A DNA stretch of 64,000 bases from Paragordius varius. Taxonomy: Eukaryota > Nematomorpha. Shown piece after piece: positions 38,883 to 50,620 of this stretch. The notes under the pieces are model-generated. The model was not told the DNA's origin and made no database searches. It worked only from the letters and a program-made list of their open reading frames with translations. The DNA is taken from assembly GCA_964247055.1 (NCBI GenBank), contig OZ176054.1, forward strand, positions 5,766,001-5,830,000, in the 5' to 3' direction. How positions within the stretch are numbered: the first letter of the stretch is position 1; every line of letters starts with the position of its first letter. The position numbers and the translations under genes are program-made.

Positions 38883-39731
38883 TTACTTAATATCCGACAA
38901 AATGGCCGAAAACGGAGAATCATCAGGTATAAAATCAAGTTCATCGCCAATGGCTAAAGCTTCTGGTGGAGTACAAATGTAGCACACATATTTGGGGACT
39001 CGAACGAAATTCGGATCTCGGTGGTAGTTTAAATCAAACAAATGCTTTTCCAAACGAGATTTCAGGGCAAACCTAAAAATATTAGTTGCATATAATGCCC
39101 ATTTTTTATAGTCAAACCTCTTTTTGTGGACAATACGGGACCAAACAAAAAACAATTCACAAAAAACGCATTTTTAAATTCAGATACTATGGTAAATATT
39201 ATAGTATACATTAATGGTTGCTTATTTAACACTATAGTTTGTCAATTTACCACACAGTAGTGTATGGGAAAGCGAAAAAATGTTGAATAAACAATTTTTT
39301 CCTTTCTTAAATTTCTATGTTTTTTGTTGTTTTTCCATACATTAGTGTGTTGCAAATGGCCCAACTATAGTAAGAAAATACCTTTTGAGGGAAATTAAAA
39401 TATACTATTATAACTTAGAAGAAATAATCGAATTTTTTGAGGCTAAAAACGTGTATTTTTAGGAATTTTTAAATCTGTTATTTGAGTTGATATATACATT
39501 ATAAAAATATTTACATTTTAAGGACGTGTTTGATAATCGATTTCATATGTATGAAAAACGAGTTTTAACGCAATGATTTTTGGAACTTATATATAATAAA
39601 AAAGTGATGAAACAAAATGGTATTCAAAAAATTTATAGTTTTAAAATGATCTTGTACAAAATCAATCGTATTTTGCACGGATAGCAAAAAATCCGCAAAA
39701 AAATTTGACTGTAGATATAACCGCTTAAAGG

Positions 39732-39790
<59 letters not shown>

Positions 39791-42700
39791 TTCGTCCACA
39801 ATAATCGCACACATATTTCAATACATCAGCGTGTATGAGGGATGCCAAATGCCTTTCCAGATGTGGTCTTTGATTAAAACTCCGACCACAAATGCGACAA
39901 GCAAACGCTTTATGATTTTCATGGACCGTTTTAAGGTGCCTTATAAGGGCTGGACGTGAGGAAAAAGCCTTGTCACACGAATCACACGTAAAAGAAGCAA
40001 CATTACTGAGTCGAGACGAATGGTATTGATTTAGCACATCGGATTGGGGTTGTTTATGTTGTTGCATCATTAACGAAGGTTGTTGTTGGTATGTATTATG
40101 GGATGATTCATATGATTGTAAAACACTAGACAAAAAATCGGTTAAATGAGTTAGTTTGTATTGAGTGAAAATTAAATATGATAACGACAAAATGGAAAAG
40201 ATAGAGGACAAATATTTTCTAACCATTTAAAACCTTAATTATTAAATATATTCTATCGTTCGGAAATCATAATATAACGGGTAAAGGTGTAAATGACTAA
40301 CACTCTAAAATTTAGATTTTTCAATCGTAAACATATAGGCTACAATGCAAAAAACAAGCTAAAATATATTTTTTTTTAAAAATAACCAATATTATTTTTT
40401 CATTTTGCCTTTATATTTTGATCCGTATTTTTAATTTACACCAATCAAAAATTGCATGTAATATATAACATACCCTTGTATAAACTAATATTGGATTAAA
40501 TTAGGATAAGAATAGAACAAGTTAACTCATATTTAAATATAATTTATACATATTTGAGGAATCAATCATGATTTGTGAAGATGGTAAATCATCAGAAGTG
40601 GATTGAAGAGTTAAAATTTGACAATTATCCGGATTTGCATTATTTGACGTGAGATAATTTATATCTGTGGAGTTTTCTAAATTCGTGTCTGATGTGAGTT
40701 GAGCGATTAAAGTTGAATTTGATGTATCAACCGTATTTTGTTTATCATCTAATTTTTGCGAATTATTTTATAAATCAGTTTTTTATACAATTTTTTAAGA
40801 GAAATCTTTATAGTTAACGAAAAAAACAAGCATAATACCAATAAAATTTATTGTATCAACTATGTAATGATTCCCGTTTTCATCTACAAAAGTGGTGGAA
40901 ATGTTTTGATTCCCATCTTTATCCATCAAAAAATTAAGTTCAGTATTTTGGAAATTTTGCGGTGTAGTATAATCTGGTTGTGATGGTTTATGAAAATTTT
41001 TGATATGTTTGGTTAAATGTATCTTGCTGGTAAAAACAATGTGCGCGCAATCTTTGTAAGGACATCTAATTAAGTATATAAAATTTACATATTTCTATAT
41101 AATTCTATATTAGATGAAACAAAAAATTGATAAAAATTAATAAATATAATTAACTTAATATCCACATATAACATATCGAACAAAAAAATAAATTTAACAT
41201 ATTTGTAATATTGCCTTAAATATATAGTCTAATAATACACCCTAAATATTATGTATACTAAATTTTACTAAAAAATAAGTTCAAAATCAAAATAACCTAT
41301 GAATTTAATATTATTCTAATATATATTTTAAATTATGGTCAAATAACTAATCAAATTTAACTATTAAGTAAGTAATAAAATATATTACATATTATTTTGT
41401 TTCAAAAAGGTAAAAAATTAAATAAATATAAATTTGGCTACCTTTGTATGCGACTACTATTGTGTTCATTGATAGAATGAGCCTTTTTCCTATGATTTTC
41501 CATGTCTCGTTTATCACAATATTTCATGCCGCAAAGTTCGCAGCCGTAAGCCCGATATTTTTGATGCACTGATCGTATGTGTTTAATCAAAAACTCTTTG
41601 CGAGAAAACGATTTCACCCAAAATCCTAATATTTTATAAGAAATAAATCCATGAAATAAAGTTTATCACTTAAAATCATTTTGTCTAATTTTAGTTATAC
41701 AATACAAACCAAAATTATATATCTGGACCGATTATCAAAAATTAAATAAAATCTATCACGAATAATCTTAATTCGCAAAATTATATCGACAAAGATTTTA
41801 ATGCCTCTATGATAGTGATAAGGCTTTATTATTAATATCAATATCCTCAGAATCTTGCATCATGTACTTAAAAAACGAAAAACTAATGAAAAATATGTTA
41901 GGTATATACAATCAAAGAATAAAAAATATTCTGTTCAAACATTGTAAGAATGAAAATTCGATCCGCATAATCATCAAAAGCATAAATAAGCGTAAACTGA
42001 GTCATATAAACCATAAAATGAAAAAGAAAATTTTGTGATAGGCAATAGAAAAGAATCCAATTTATTAAATTAATTAAAAAAAGAATTATATATACTGTCA
42101 TGTACAGCGTATCGAATAAAATTACTTATGTTCAAATAGCATCTAACCATATTAAGCAAAATAATCACGGCTAAATTATAAGAAAGATAAATTATTTTCA
42201 CCGGTCCTCTTATGTTAGTAGCTTACCATGCCATAAAGGTAACATTCTTTTCGTAAAACTTCGATATATTAATCTATCACAAAAAATCTCTAATAGAGTC
42301 ATTGTAGTATAGATTGATCTAACATGATAAATGATAATAATATATAATATTCAAATACCAGTAGTTGGATCTCGTTCGTAGTGATCTCGGACAGGACCAT
42401 GCAAACCTTTAGCATCTAAATAAGATTCAGTAGGGTCATCAGTTATGAAGTGATTTGGGGGTAGTTTGGGACACAGGCAACATTTAAAGGGCTTAACCCG
42501 TTCATGAACAGATTTTATGTGACGATTCAAATGAGCCTCTTGATTAAATATCTTTCCGCAAAAATGGCACCTATTATAAATAAAGAATTGGTACTTGTAG
42601 TATTTCAACTTTATTTTTGAGTGTGAATCAAATGATAAGTTATTGGTGGTTGGTGTGTTAACATTAGCCAAATTAGATGAATCAGCTTCATTATTCTGAG

Positions 42701-43496
42701 ATTTATCGACAATAGTTATCTCAATATCAGGATTGTTTTGATTAATAATTAAATCGCGATGTGCTACACGAATATGAGTAGTTAAGCATTGTTTTCGCGT
42801 AAAAGCTTTGCCCTTTCCAGGACATAGTGTGCACAAAAATGGTCTTGATTTTTCATGAATAGTCCTTATGTGTTGAGCTAAGGTATCTTTTGAGGCAAAT
42901 TTTTCACCACAATCATAACACAAATGAGGTCTTAAGCGTAAATGTACGGATTCAAAGTGACGACGAAGTAATAGTTTTTTGTTAAAAGTTTTTCCACATA
43001 TATTACAAATATTGGGGGTTCCATCGTCATCTTTGACAATTTCCTTGGGTAGTATTAAAGTAATACCATTTTTGTTATGTGTTTCCACCAATTCTTTATA
43101 TAATTGTTCATCTCTTTCTTTGATAAAAGATTGATAATTTTCAATTAAACTAATTTGAGATTGTGATGGATCTTCATCAGCTACCAAATTAACCTTTGAT
43201 GTTTCTTCGCGAGTGGGATGACTCGTATGGGCAAAAAATATATGATCCCTCAAATCGCAATTCAATAAAAAGGCTTTGAAACACAAATGACATATATACG
43301 ACTTCTTGGGCCTACCGGGCTTTCGCTGTTGAAAGTTGATTTTTTTCAAATTATTTTTATTAGCCTTGAAAAACTTCCATATATAATATTCATCCTTAAG
43401 TTCATTTTGGCAACCTAATGGAGGGTCTTTTATATAAATATCATCCAATTTTATTAATTTTACAAAACAGTCTTTTAAATTTAGACCAGATGACAT
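38883..43496 (-). CDS. Multi-C2H2 zinc-finger protein, gene A
   Basis: Probable DNA-binding transcription factor. The first exon block (42,361-43,496) starts MSSGLNLKDC and carries an AT-hook-like RKPGRPKKS, then fingers CHLCFKAF...H, CNICGKTF...HFESVH, CYDCGEKF...HIRTIH, CTLCPGKGKAF...HIRVAH and CHFCGKIF...HIKSVH. The last is cut by a 24-nt intron (42571-42594) that contains no stop and so reads through. Later exons: about 41,455-41,640 (HIRSVH, CELCGMKY...HRKKAH), 40,860-41,065 (CPYKDC...HIKNFH), 40,560-40,770, 39,791-40,135 (CDSCDKAF, CRICGRSF, CDYCGRR) and 38,883-39,073 (FALKSRLEKHLF). About ten fingers in all. The finger half at 41,640 lacks its Cys pair upstream, so an exon may be missed or two genes merged. 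No orthologue is recognised. Confidence 0.7.
39732..39785. repeat. (TA)n microsatellite next to a splice donor
   Basis: About 27 TA units starting 5 nt inside the intron after the CDYCGRR exon of zinc-finger gene A (donor AG|GTTTATATA on the minus strand). Confidence 0.9.
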
Positions 43497-43718
43497 AGTA
43501 ACGTAAGGTTAACTTTTGTACTGGAGTTTATGTAAATCATAATTTTATTTTTTTTGAGATTAGAAAATATTATTTATGGTTAAAATATTTTTTATGCACT
43601 AAGTATGATTATCGAAGATTTTGTTTTTGTCATGTTAAATTCCATGAATATTTTTGACATATTTACTTTGGTTAGTTTTCTATTCAAGGCCAAATTAAAA
43701 TAAATCAGGATGATTTAA

Positions 43719-44039
43719 CACTTGGATACAAAAGATATTTTTAGTGCTTGGATTTAAATTAGGGTCGCTTTATACTCTTTAGTTGTTTTAAATTTAATAC
43801 TACAAAAAACATGCAATGAATCGACCATGGCAAAAGCTTGCACTTTTATAAAATTAACATTCGATTTATATTAGGATATGTAAAAACCGAGAGTATATTT
43901 AAGTTGATATTTAAAAAAGTACTGAAAAAATATATAAAAAGGCCGAAATAAAAATAAAATTTAGTTATGGAAAAAAGTTTTAAATCAAACTACTTCAACG
44001 CCATTTTTATACAAAATTTTCGCAAAATATCTAGTCTAC
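43719..44039 (+). mobile_element. TTAA MITE (family M1), copy 4, partial
   Basis: Begins CACTTGGATACAAAAGA after TTAA (43715-43718). Its second half contains family sequence in the opposite sense (ACTACTTCAACGCCATTTTT), so it is rearranged or two fragments joined. Confidence 0.55.
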
Positions 44040-44043
44040 TTAA

Positions 44044-44561
44044 CACTTCAATTTAAATCGGGGTATCTAAATACTGCAGACTTAATTAAAATTCATATAA
44101 AAAAAGCGTCCCAATTTAAATTTATGCTTCTATCCTAATAATTAAATAAAATTTCGTTTTGAAAAAAAGTTCCATGTCAAACTACTTCGACGTCATTTTT
44201 GAATTAATTTTTTGCAAAATATTGTCTTCATGTAATTTTAAATGTAAAATTAATGCTAATTTTTTGTTTAAATTACATCTAACATTGATAGAAATAGAAA
44301 AAGTGGTTTATTTTGTATTTTTTTCTCAATACCATTGCAGACATGTCAGGTTGACTAAATTTGTACCTTTGGGTTTTGGCTTAAAATAAGTAAAATCAAG
44401 TATTTTGTATAAAATTATATATATATATTTCGATTTAGTGCAAATTTTTGCCATGGTTTCGATTCCTTCTATATTTTTTAAAAAATTAATATTAAACAGA
44501 CCTGGGGTATCCAACTACCCCAGTTTGAATCGATGGACTAAAATGAATATGTTTCCAAGTG
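44044..44561 (-). mobile_element. TTAA MITE (family M1), copy 5
   Basis: Ends CACTTCAATTTAAATCGGGG and, inverted, CACTTGGAAACATATTC. TTAA at 44040-44043; the other side reads TTAT. Confidence 0.7.
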
Positions 44562-44569
44562 TTATTTAA

Positions 44570-45136
44570 CACTTCGATTTAATTTGGGGTATCTAAATAC
44601 CCCAGACTAAATTTAAGTTAAGATTTTTAAAAAACTACTGAAGGAAACGGTTCCAATTTAAATTTATGCTTCTATCCTAATAAAAATTATATAAATATGT
44701 CAAAATATCTAAATGAAAATTTGTTTTGAAAAAAAAGTTTCATAAACTACTTCGCCGCCATTTTTATTTTGCAATTTGCAAAATATCGTCTTCATTTAAT
44801 TTTAAGGTTAAAATTAAAGCTAATTTTTTATTTTAATTACATCTAACTTTGAATAAAAAAATCGGTTTATTTTGTATTATTTCTAAATTTTACCATTGCA
44901 CACATGTCACGTTGACCTAATTTTTACCTTTCAGTTTTAGCTTAAAATAAGTAATATCAAGTATTTTTGAATAAAATTTTTTATATATTTCGGTTTTTTA
45001 ATGTTATATAAGTGCAAAACTTTCTCATGGTTTAGATTCCTTCCATATTTTTAAAAGAATTCAAGTTTAAACAGGCCTGGGGTATTTAACTACCACAATT
45101 TGAATCGAAAGAATATGAATGTGTTGTATCCAAGTG
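44570..45136 (-). mobile_element. TTAA MITE (family M1), copy 6
   Basis: 567 bp, TTAA on both sides (44566-44569, 45137-45140), both typical ends and the inner GGGGTATCTAAATACCCC palindrome present. Confidence 0.8.
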
Positions 45137-45274
45137 TTAAGCTAAATTTCAAGCTAATTATTTATTTAATCATATCTTAGTTAATATAAACAAAAAAAGT
45201 AAATTACTTTTTCAATTTAGGGAATGGACACTTGTCATGTAATACTAAATTTTTACCTTAAGATTTAACCTTAA

Positions 45275-45682
45275 CACTTCGATTCGAATTGGGGTATGTA
45301 AATACCCCATTTTATAAAACTACTGAAAGAAACGGTCCCTATTTAATTTATGCTTCTATCCTAATAAAAATTATATAAATAAGCCGAAATATCTAAATAA
45401 TTTAGTTTTGAAAAAAAAACTTACATATCAAACTACTTCGACGCCATTTTTTTATTACAACATTTTGGCAAAACATCGTATGCTAAAATATAAGCATTTA
45501 AATCACATCTAATTAAAAACATAAAAAGTAGTTTTTTTTAAATTTAGCTAATGCACACATGTCAGGTTGACTAAATTTTTACCTTGAGGTGTTATTTAAA
45601 AATAAGTAATATCAAAATTTTTTGAATAATATTATTTTTATATTTCGGTTCATTAATGTTATAAATCTCCAATGCCATTGTT
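45275..45682 (-). mobile_element. TTAA MITE (family M1), copy 7, truncated
   Basis: Begins CACTTCGATTCGAATTGGGG after TTAA (45271-45274) with a small inner deletion. The far end is lost where copy 8 begins. Bases 45,141-45,270 are another fragment of the same family. Confidence 0.65.
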
Positions 45683-45686
45683 TTAA

Positions 45687-46267
45687 CACTTGGATACAAC
45701 ACACCCATTTTAGTCCTTCGATTCAAATTGGGGTAGTTGGATACCCCAGGCCTGTTTAAAACCAAATACTTTAAAAAGTATGGAAAGAATCGACACCATG
45801 GCAAAATTTTGCACTTATATAATATTAATAAAACGAAATATATAAAAAAATTTATTCAAAAATACTTGAAATTACTTATTTTGAGCTAAAACTGAAAGAT
45901 AAAAATTTAGCCAACGTGACATTTGTCAAATTGTAAAATTAAAAAATAATACAAAATAAACCGCTTTTTCTATTTCTATCAATGTTAGATGTAATTTATA
46001 TAAAAAATAAGCTTTAGTTTTACCCTTAAAATTAAATGAAGACGATATTTTGCAAAATTTTTGCAAAATAAAAATGGCGTCGAAGTAGTTTGAGATGGAA
46101 CTTTTTTTTCAAAACAAAAATTTATCAAGATATTTTGGCATATTTATATAACATTTATCAGGATAGAAGCATAAATTCAAATTGGGACCGTTTCCTTTAG
46201 TAGTTTTTTAAAATTTTAATTTAAATTTAGCCTGGGGTATTTAGATACCCCAATTTGAATCGAAGTG
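45687..46267 (+). mobile_element. TTAA MITE (family M1), copy 8
   Basis: 581 bp, TTAA on both sides (45683-45686, 46268-46271), ends CACTTGGATACAACACA and CACTTCGATTCAAATTGG. The most complete copy along with copy 3. Confidence 0.85.
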
Positions 46268-46271
46268 TTAA

Positions 46272-46372
46272 TTCATTCCATATTTTTTGATTTATTAAAC
46301 CCGCGGTATCCAACCCCAATGTGAATCGAAGGACTATAATGAATGTGTTGTATCCAATTTTAAAATAGGTAA
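46272..46372 (-). mobile_element. TTAA MITE (family M1), copy 9, end fragment
   Basis: About 100 bp holding only the ATGTGTTGTATCCAA end and neighbouring sequence. It has lost the terminal AAGTG and precedes the LINE fragment. Confidence 0.6.
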
Positions 46373-46379
46373 GATCAGT

Positions 46380-47515
46380 TATTATTATTACATTACATGT
46401 TTCACTTGTGAGAGCGGTCATGTTATACAAACTGTCTCGCCATAGAACTCTATCTATGGCGTCTTCTGCATTAAGCTCGTATTCTGCTAGCTCTCTTTTT
46501 AATGTGTCTATCCTTTCGTCTTCGGCCGCCCACCCCCTCGTTTTCCCTTAACTATATGATTATCTATTATTTTTGCAATATAATTAGAATATCTCCTTTC
46601 AATGTGCCCGAACCAACGTAGCCTATTTTTTGACATTCTTTCCACTATTGGTTTAACATCTGTGCTCCCACGAAATCTATTCTTAATTCTATCCTTTCTT
46701 GTTACCCCACACATCAAAGCATTTTCATTTCCGTGTCGTTAAAATGTCTTTCTTCGGATTTTATGACGCCCCAGGTCTGTAAATTGTACATCATTGTGGG
46801 TTTAACAACTGAACTATATATCATACCTTTCACTCTAACATCAATATTTCGATCACATAACACTTTCACAATTCCCAAATGCTCTTTATTCATAAATTAA
46901 TATCATCGGTCAACGATTCATCTGAACTTAACATAGCCCCCAAAAATTTCCCCCTTTCTTTACCCTTTAGAAGCCAACTATCATCAACTTCCATTTCCTG
47001 TTGTGTACCCCCAAAAGTAATAAATTCAGTTTTTGCTTTGTTTACTTTCAGTCCGTATTGATTCAGTATAACAACCCATCCGTTAACCATTCGCTTTAAC
47101 TCAGCCAATGTATCAGACAAGATGATTAAGTCATCTGCATACATTAAGAGCCAACCTGATCTTACATTAATGACCTTGGCTACCTCGTCCATACAAATCA
47201 TAAATAATAAGGGGCTGAGTGATGAGTCTAAGTACACTCCATGCTTTATTGAAAAGGGCTCTGATAAAGCTTGTGGAGTTTTAATCCTGGAGGGGTGGGA
47301 TTCGTACATTATTTGTAACAACTTAATATAACTTTCTGGCACCTTTTTACGACAGAGACTCCACCGAATAGTTTCTCTTGGAATCCTGTCAAGCGCCTTC
47401 TCTATGTCAGTTAAATCCCCGTGTAATTCTTTTTTTTAAATGTGTTTTTCAATCAACCTCCTAACCGCATGTATAGGGTCTATTGTTGACTTTCCTGGCA
47501 TGAAACCAAATTGAT
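46380..47515 (-). mobile_element. LINE (non-LTR retrotransposon) fragment, RT and C-terminal end
   Basis: A 5'-truncated non-LTR retrotransposon, minus strand. The visible start corresponds to FGFMPGKSTIDPIHAVRRL. Then VPESYIKLLQIMYE, LDSSLSPLLFMICMDEV and the catalytic WLLMYADDLIILSD, and finally SKNRLRWFGHIERR and GKRGGGRPKTKG at about 46,508-46,717. This C-terminal RLRWFGH...GRPK block is common in RTE-like and related LINEs. Frame shifts separate the RT part (46,890-47,342) from the C-terminal part, so it is inactive. It lies between two M1 fragments. Confidence 0.85.
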
Positions 47516-47519
47516 TTTA

Positions 47520-47912
47520 TCATGCAAATTTTGCCATGTCAATTCATTTCATTATGGATTATTTAATTTTAATTTTAAGGGTAAATTAAAGCTAATTTTT
47601 TATTTAAATTACATCTAACATTTATAGAAATAGAAAAAGTGGTTTATTTTCTATCATTTTTCAATTTTACCATTGCACACACGTCACGCTGACTAAATTT
47701 TTACCTTTCGGTTTTAGCTTAAAATAAGTAAAACTCAAGTATTTTTGAATAAAATTTTTTATATATTTCGGTTAATTAATATATAAGTGCAAAATTTTCC
47801 ATGGTTTTGATTCCTTCCATATTTTTTAAAGAATTTAAATTTAAACAGGCCTGGGGGATTTAACTATCCCAATTTGAATCGAAGGACTATAATAAAGTGT
47901 TGTATCCAAGTG
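47520..47912 (-). mobile_element. TTAA MITE (family M1), copy 10, missing one end
   Basis: The right half of the family, ending in the inverse of CACTTGGATACAACACTTTA with TTAA at 47913-47916. The left end is cut where the LINE begins. Confidence 0.7.
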
Positions 47913-47999
47913 TTAAAATAAATCATAAATTACATAAAATGCAAAATAATTTCAAAAAACTTTATTTATTGAGGACCTCAAAGGTACCAAATTTTTTAT

Positions 48000-48450
48000 T
48001 CTTCTAAAATGGGCTGGTCCTCCTAGAATAGACACCATCTAAAAATATTTTAAAATGCATAATTCTAAAAATTATATTATTAGAATTTTTTCAAAGCGGA
48101 CTTTATACCATTTTGAGTATGATGGGAACGGTTTAAAAACGCTGAACATTATAAAATCACTTTTCTATATATTTTGCTGATTCTGAACATTTCTATATCC
48201 TCAGTTGATTAAAATATTCGTTCGTCCTTAATTTTATGTCAAATATGAATTGTGTTTTTTTTATATGAACCTTTAAATCACGTTAAATATGATTAAATTA
48301 TTAAAAGGGGTTATTTTGCTATCTTAAAGCGTTGTAAAACCGTTTCCATTTTAACACAAAATAGTACACAGTACACTTCAGCAAAATTTTGCTAAAATTA
48401 AATTAAAAAAAAATTTATCTTTAAAAAATATTTTCATTTGATACTTCCGC
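48000..48450. repeat. Dispersed repeat (family M4), partial copy 3
   Basis: CTTCTAAAATGGGCTGGTCC, ATCACTTTTCTATATA, CTGAACATTTCTATATCC and AAACCGTTTCCATTTTAA correspond to parts of 21,760-22,330 and 24,560-24,830, but in rearranged order. Confidence 0.35.
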
Positions 48451-50620
48451 AACGGTTTAATTTTCAAAGAACCAACTTGGCTCCGGTTTCAAAATTTTAA
48501 TAAACCCCCTACTTTATTTTTTAGGAACCCAGCCAGTGGCTTCATTTTTTTAACTAGGCGCGTTTCGAGTACCACTGATATATAATGTGGCTTATGTTTT
48601 TCGTTATAGGTATTTGATTATTATGGACGCTATCATATATTGTTCTGTTAAAATTTAGGGATTGTAAAGTTATTTATAATAGATATTTGAAAATTTAAAA
48701 AAGTAAAAAAATATAAGAAAGAATAACTTGGATAAATTTATTGTATTTTTCCATTTCCAAAACTATGAGAACCCAATATTGGTTTTTGATTAAAAGTTTG
48801 TTAAATTTATTAAAAAGATATATTTTAATAATTAAAAACAACTACATTAAAATATATGTTTGTGGTTATCTTCTCCAGAAAGATATCTCAACATAGTAAT
48901 CCCAATTCATACGAGATAGTATGTGATCAATTTTTATAGTATTCCTACAAATTTTAAAATAATGATGGTCATTCCATTTTAATGGAAAACCAAAAAAGAT
49001 TTTATCACACTATCAAATTTTAATAATTTAAACAATAATTTTTTTATAAACAACATATCGGAATCACCTTTTTTGGGAGTAGAACCGGGTTGGTGGATTC
49101 CGCTTCGATGCCCTGGCTACAATTAAAAGTTTGTAATTAGCTTTAATCCGTACAGTATAATAGATTTAGCGCAAAATTTGTTTTTTACTTTTAATTTAAA
49201 AAATGACCTAACTTGCGTTTTTGGGTTCAAGCCAGCCTTAGATGTGGTAAAAAATATTAATATTAAGCAGGTCAAACGAAGCCAGAAAATTTATAACGTA
49301 GGTGATATAGATTCATGTGGTAAAGCAAAACTTTAATATTTGGCAAGTGTGTTAAAGGATACAATTGACAAAAACAAAACTATGAATAAAAACTGGTTTT
49401 ATTAATGTTTATTCTTAAGTTCTATATGTTATTTAAACGTTTTTTATGCTTTCAACACAAATACACGGGAGCATTTTCGGATTAAAAAAACTGACGAGTT
49501 GCATTCGCAAAACATATGGGCTTTAATAAATATTTTATCATAAACAAAAACTACATTTATTTAACAATTTTTGCTAGTTCATGCCAAAATTTGGAAAGAT
49601 TTTTCAGTCAATTTTACCTATATTTCGTTTAGTTTATGCATTTGTGTGCTGCAAAAATATTTTGAAGGGCCCCATGCGGCCCGCTTGTTGCACGCCGATA
49701 CAATATATTTATTACCTTTTTTTTGACTGGAATTTAATGCATCCAATATAATAAATGATATTTGGTATCTGTTAGATAAATGGATTAACTAACTTTAAGA
49801 GTGCACTAAGTCATAAAATTAAGTTGGTATATGCTTTCCCATTTAACACTTGCTATTCCATTTTTTACCGATTATTTGGGGTATCTTTGTCCCAGAGAGT
49901 AAACTTGTAAATAAACTACATTTTTGGAATGTTTTGAAAATACAATTATTATCAAACATTCTACTATATTAGAAAAAGCTTATATTTTCACAATTTTATT
50001 GGTTCTAGAATCCTAAAATGGGATCGATCCGATGTTCAATTGAAACAAACAGCTGATTATAAAATCTTAAATACAAAAAATCAGGAATTTTATTTGAAAA
50101 CTTTCTAGAGTTATTTATCTACATTAAGTAATCATGTAATTTAATAAGCCTGATACTTGACAGAATTCTAGGTAATAGATTTATTTTTACCCTATGATAA
50201 TGCATCTTAGAATATGAATTTTCAGTTTATAGCCCATTCAAGAACTATTTAATCCATTACACCCGTAATATAAAAAAAACACAAAAATGTATTAATTTTA
50301 AATGCACATGTGTAACAGCATTTACTAATATTAGAAACGCAAATATTAGATTTATGCAAAATGGGCAACAGTAAATTATATTGGTTTAACTAAATTATCA
50401 GCTTTTCTCGAGCGGAGATTCTTTTGTCTGACAACAATCATAGTATACTCATTTTAATTGTCTACCTCATCATCTACATTTCATCAACCGCGAACTAAAG
50501 ACGCCTAAATCATGATACGTATATCTACCAGAATATATATATATTTCCTCATGATTTTTTGATTCCGATTTTGTGTCAGCGTATAATACAGTGTGATATT
50601 ATAAATTTTATCATCTAGAT
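48450..50620. other. Gene-free stretch with hAT-type end fragments
   Basis: I see no gene. GCGCGTTTCGAGTACCACTG at 48,558-48,577 looks like one hAT end. At about 49,490-49,707 a possible small hAT MITE shows GAGTTGCATTCGCAAAAC at the left and, inverted, GGCGTGCAACAAGCGGGCC at the right, with TGCCAAAATTTGGAAAGATT inside as at 8,465. Target duplications are not clear for either. Confidence 0.35.

Noticed and set aside
33019-43496. One giant zinc-finger gene
   Set aside because: A stop after DIK at 38,883 persists under the plausible splice choices tried, and no AG acceptor precedes the ATG at 38,369; two genes is the simpler reading.
46272-47912. LINE inserted into a single M1 element
   Set aside because: Both flanking M1 pieces contain the same end of the family, so they come from two different copies rather than one split copy.
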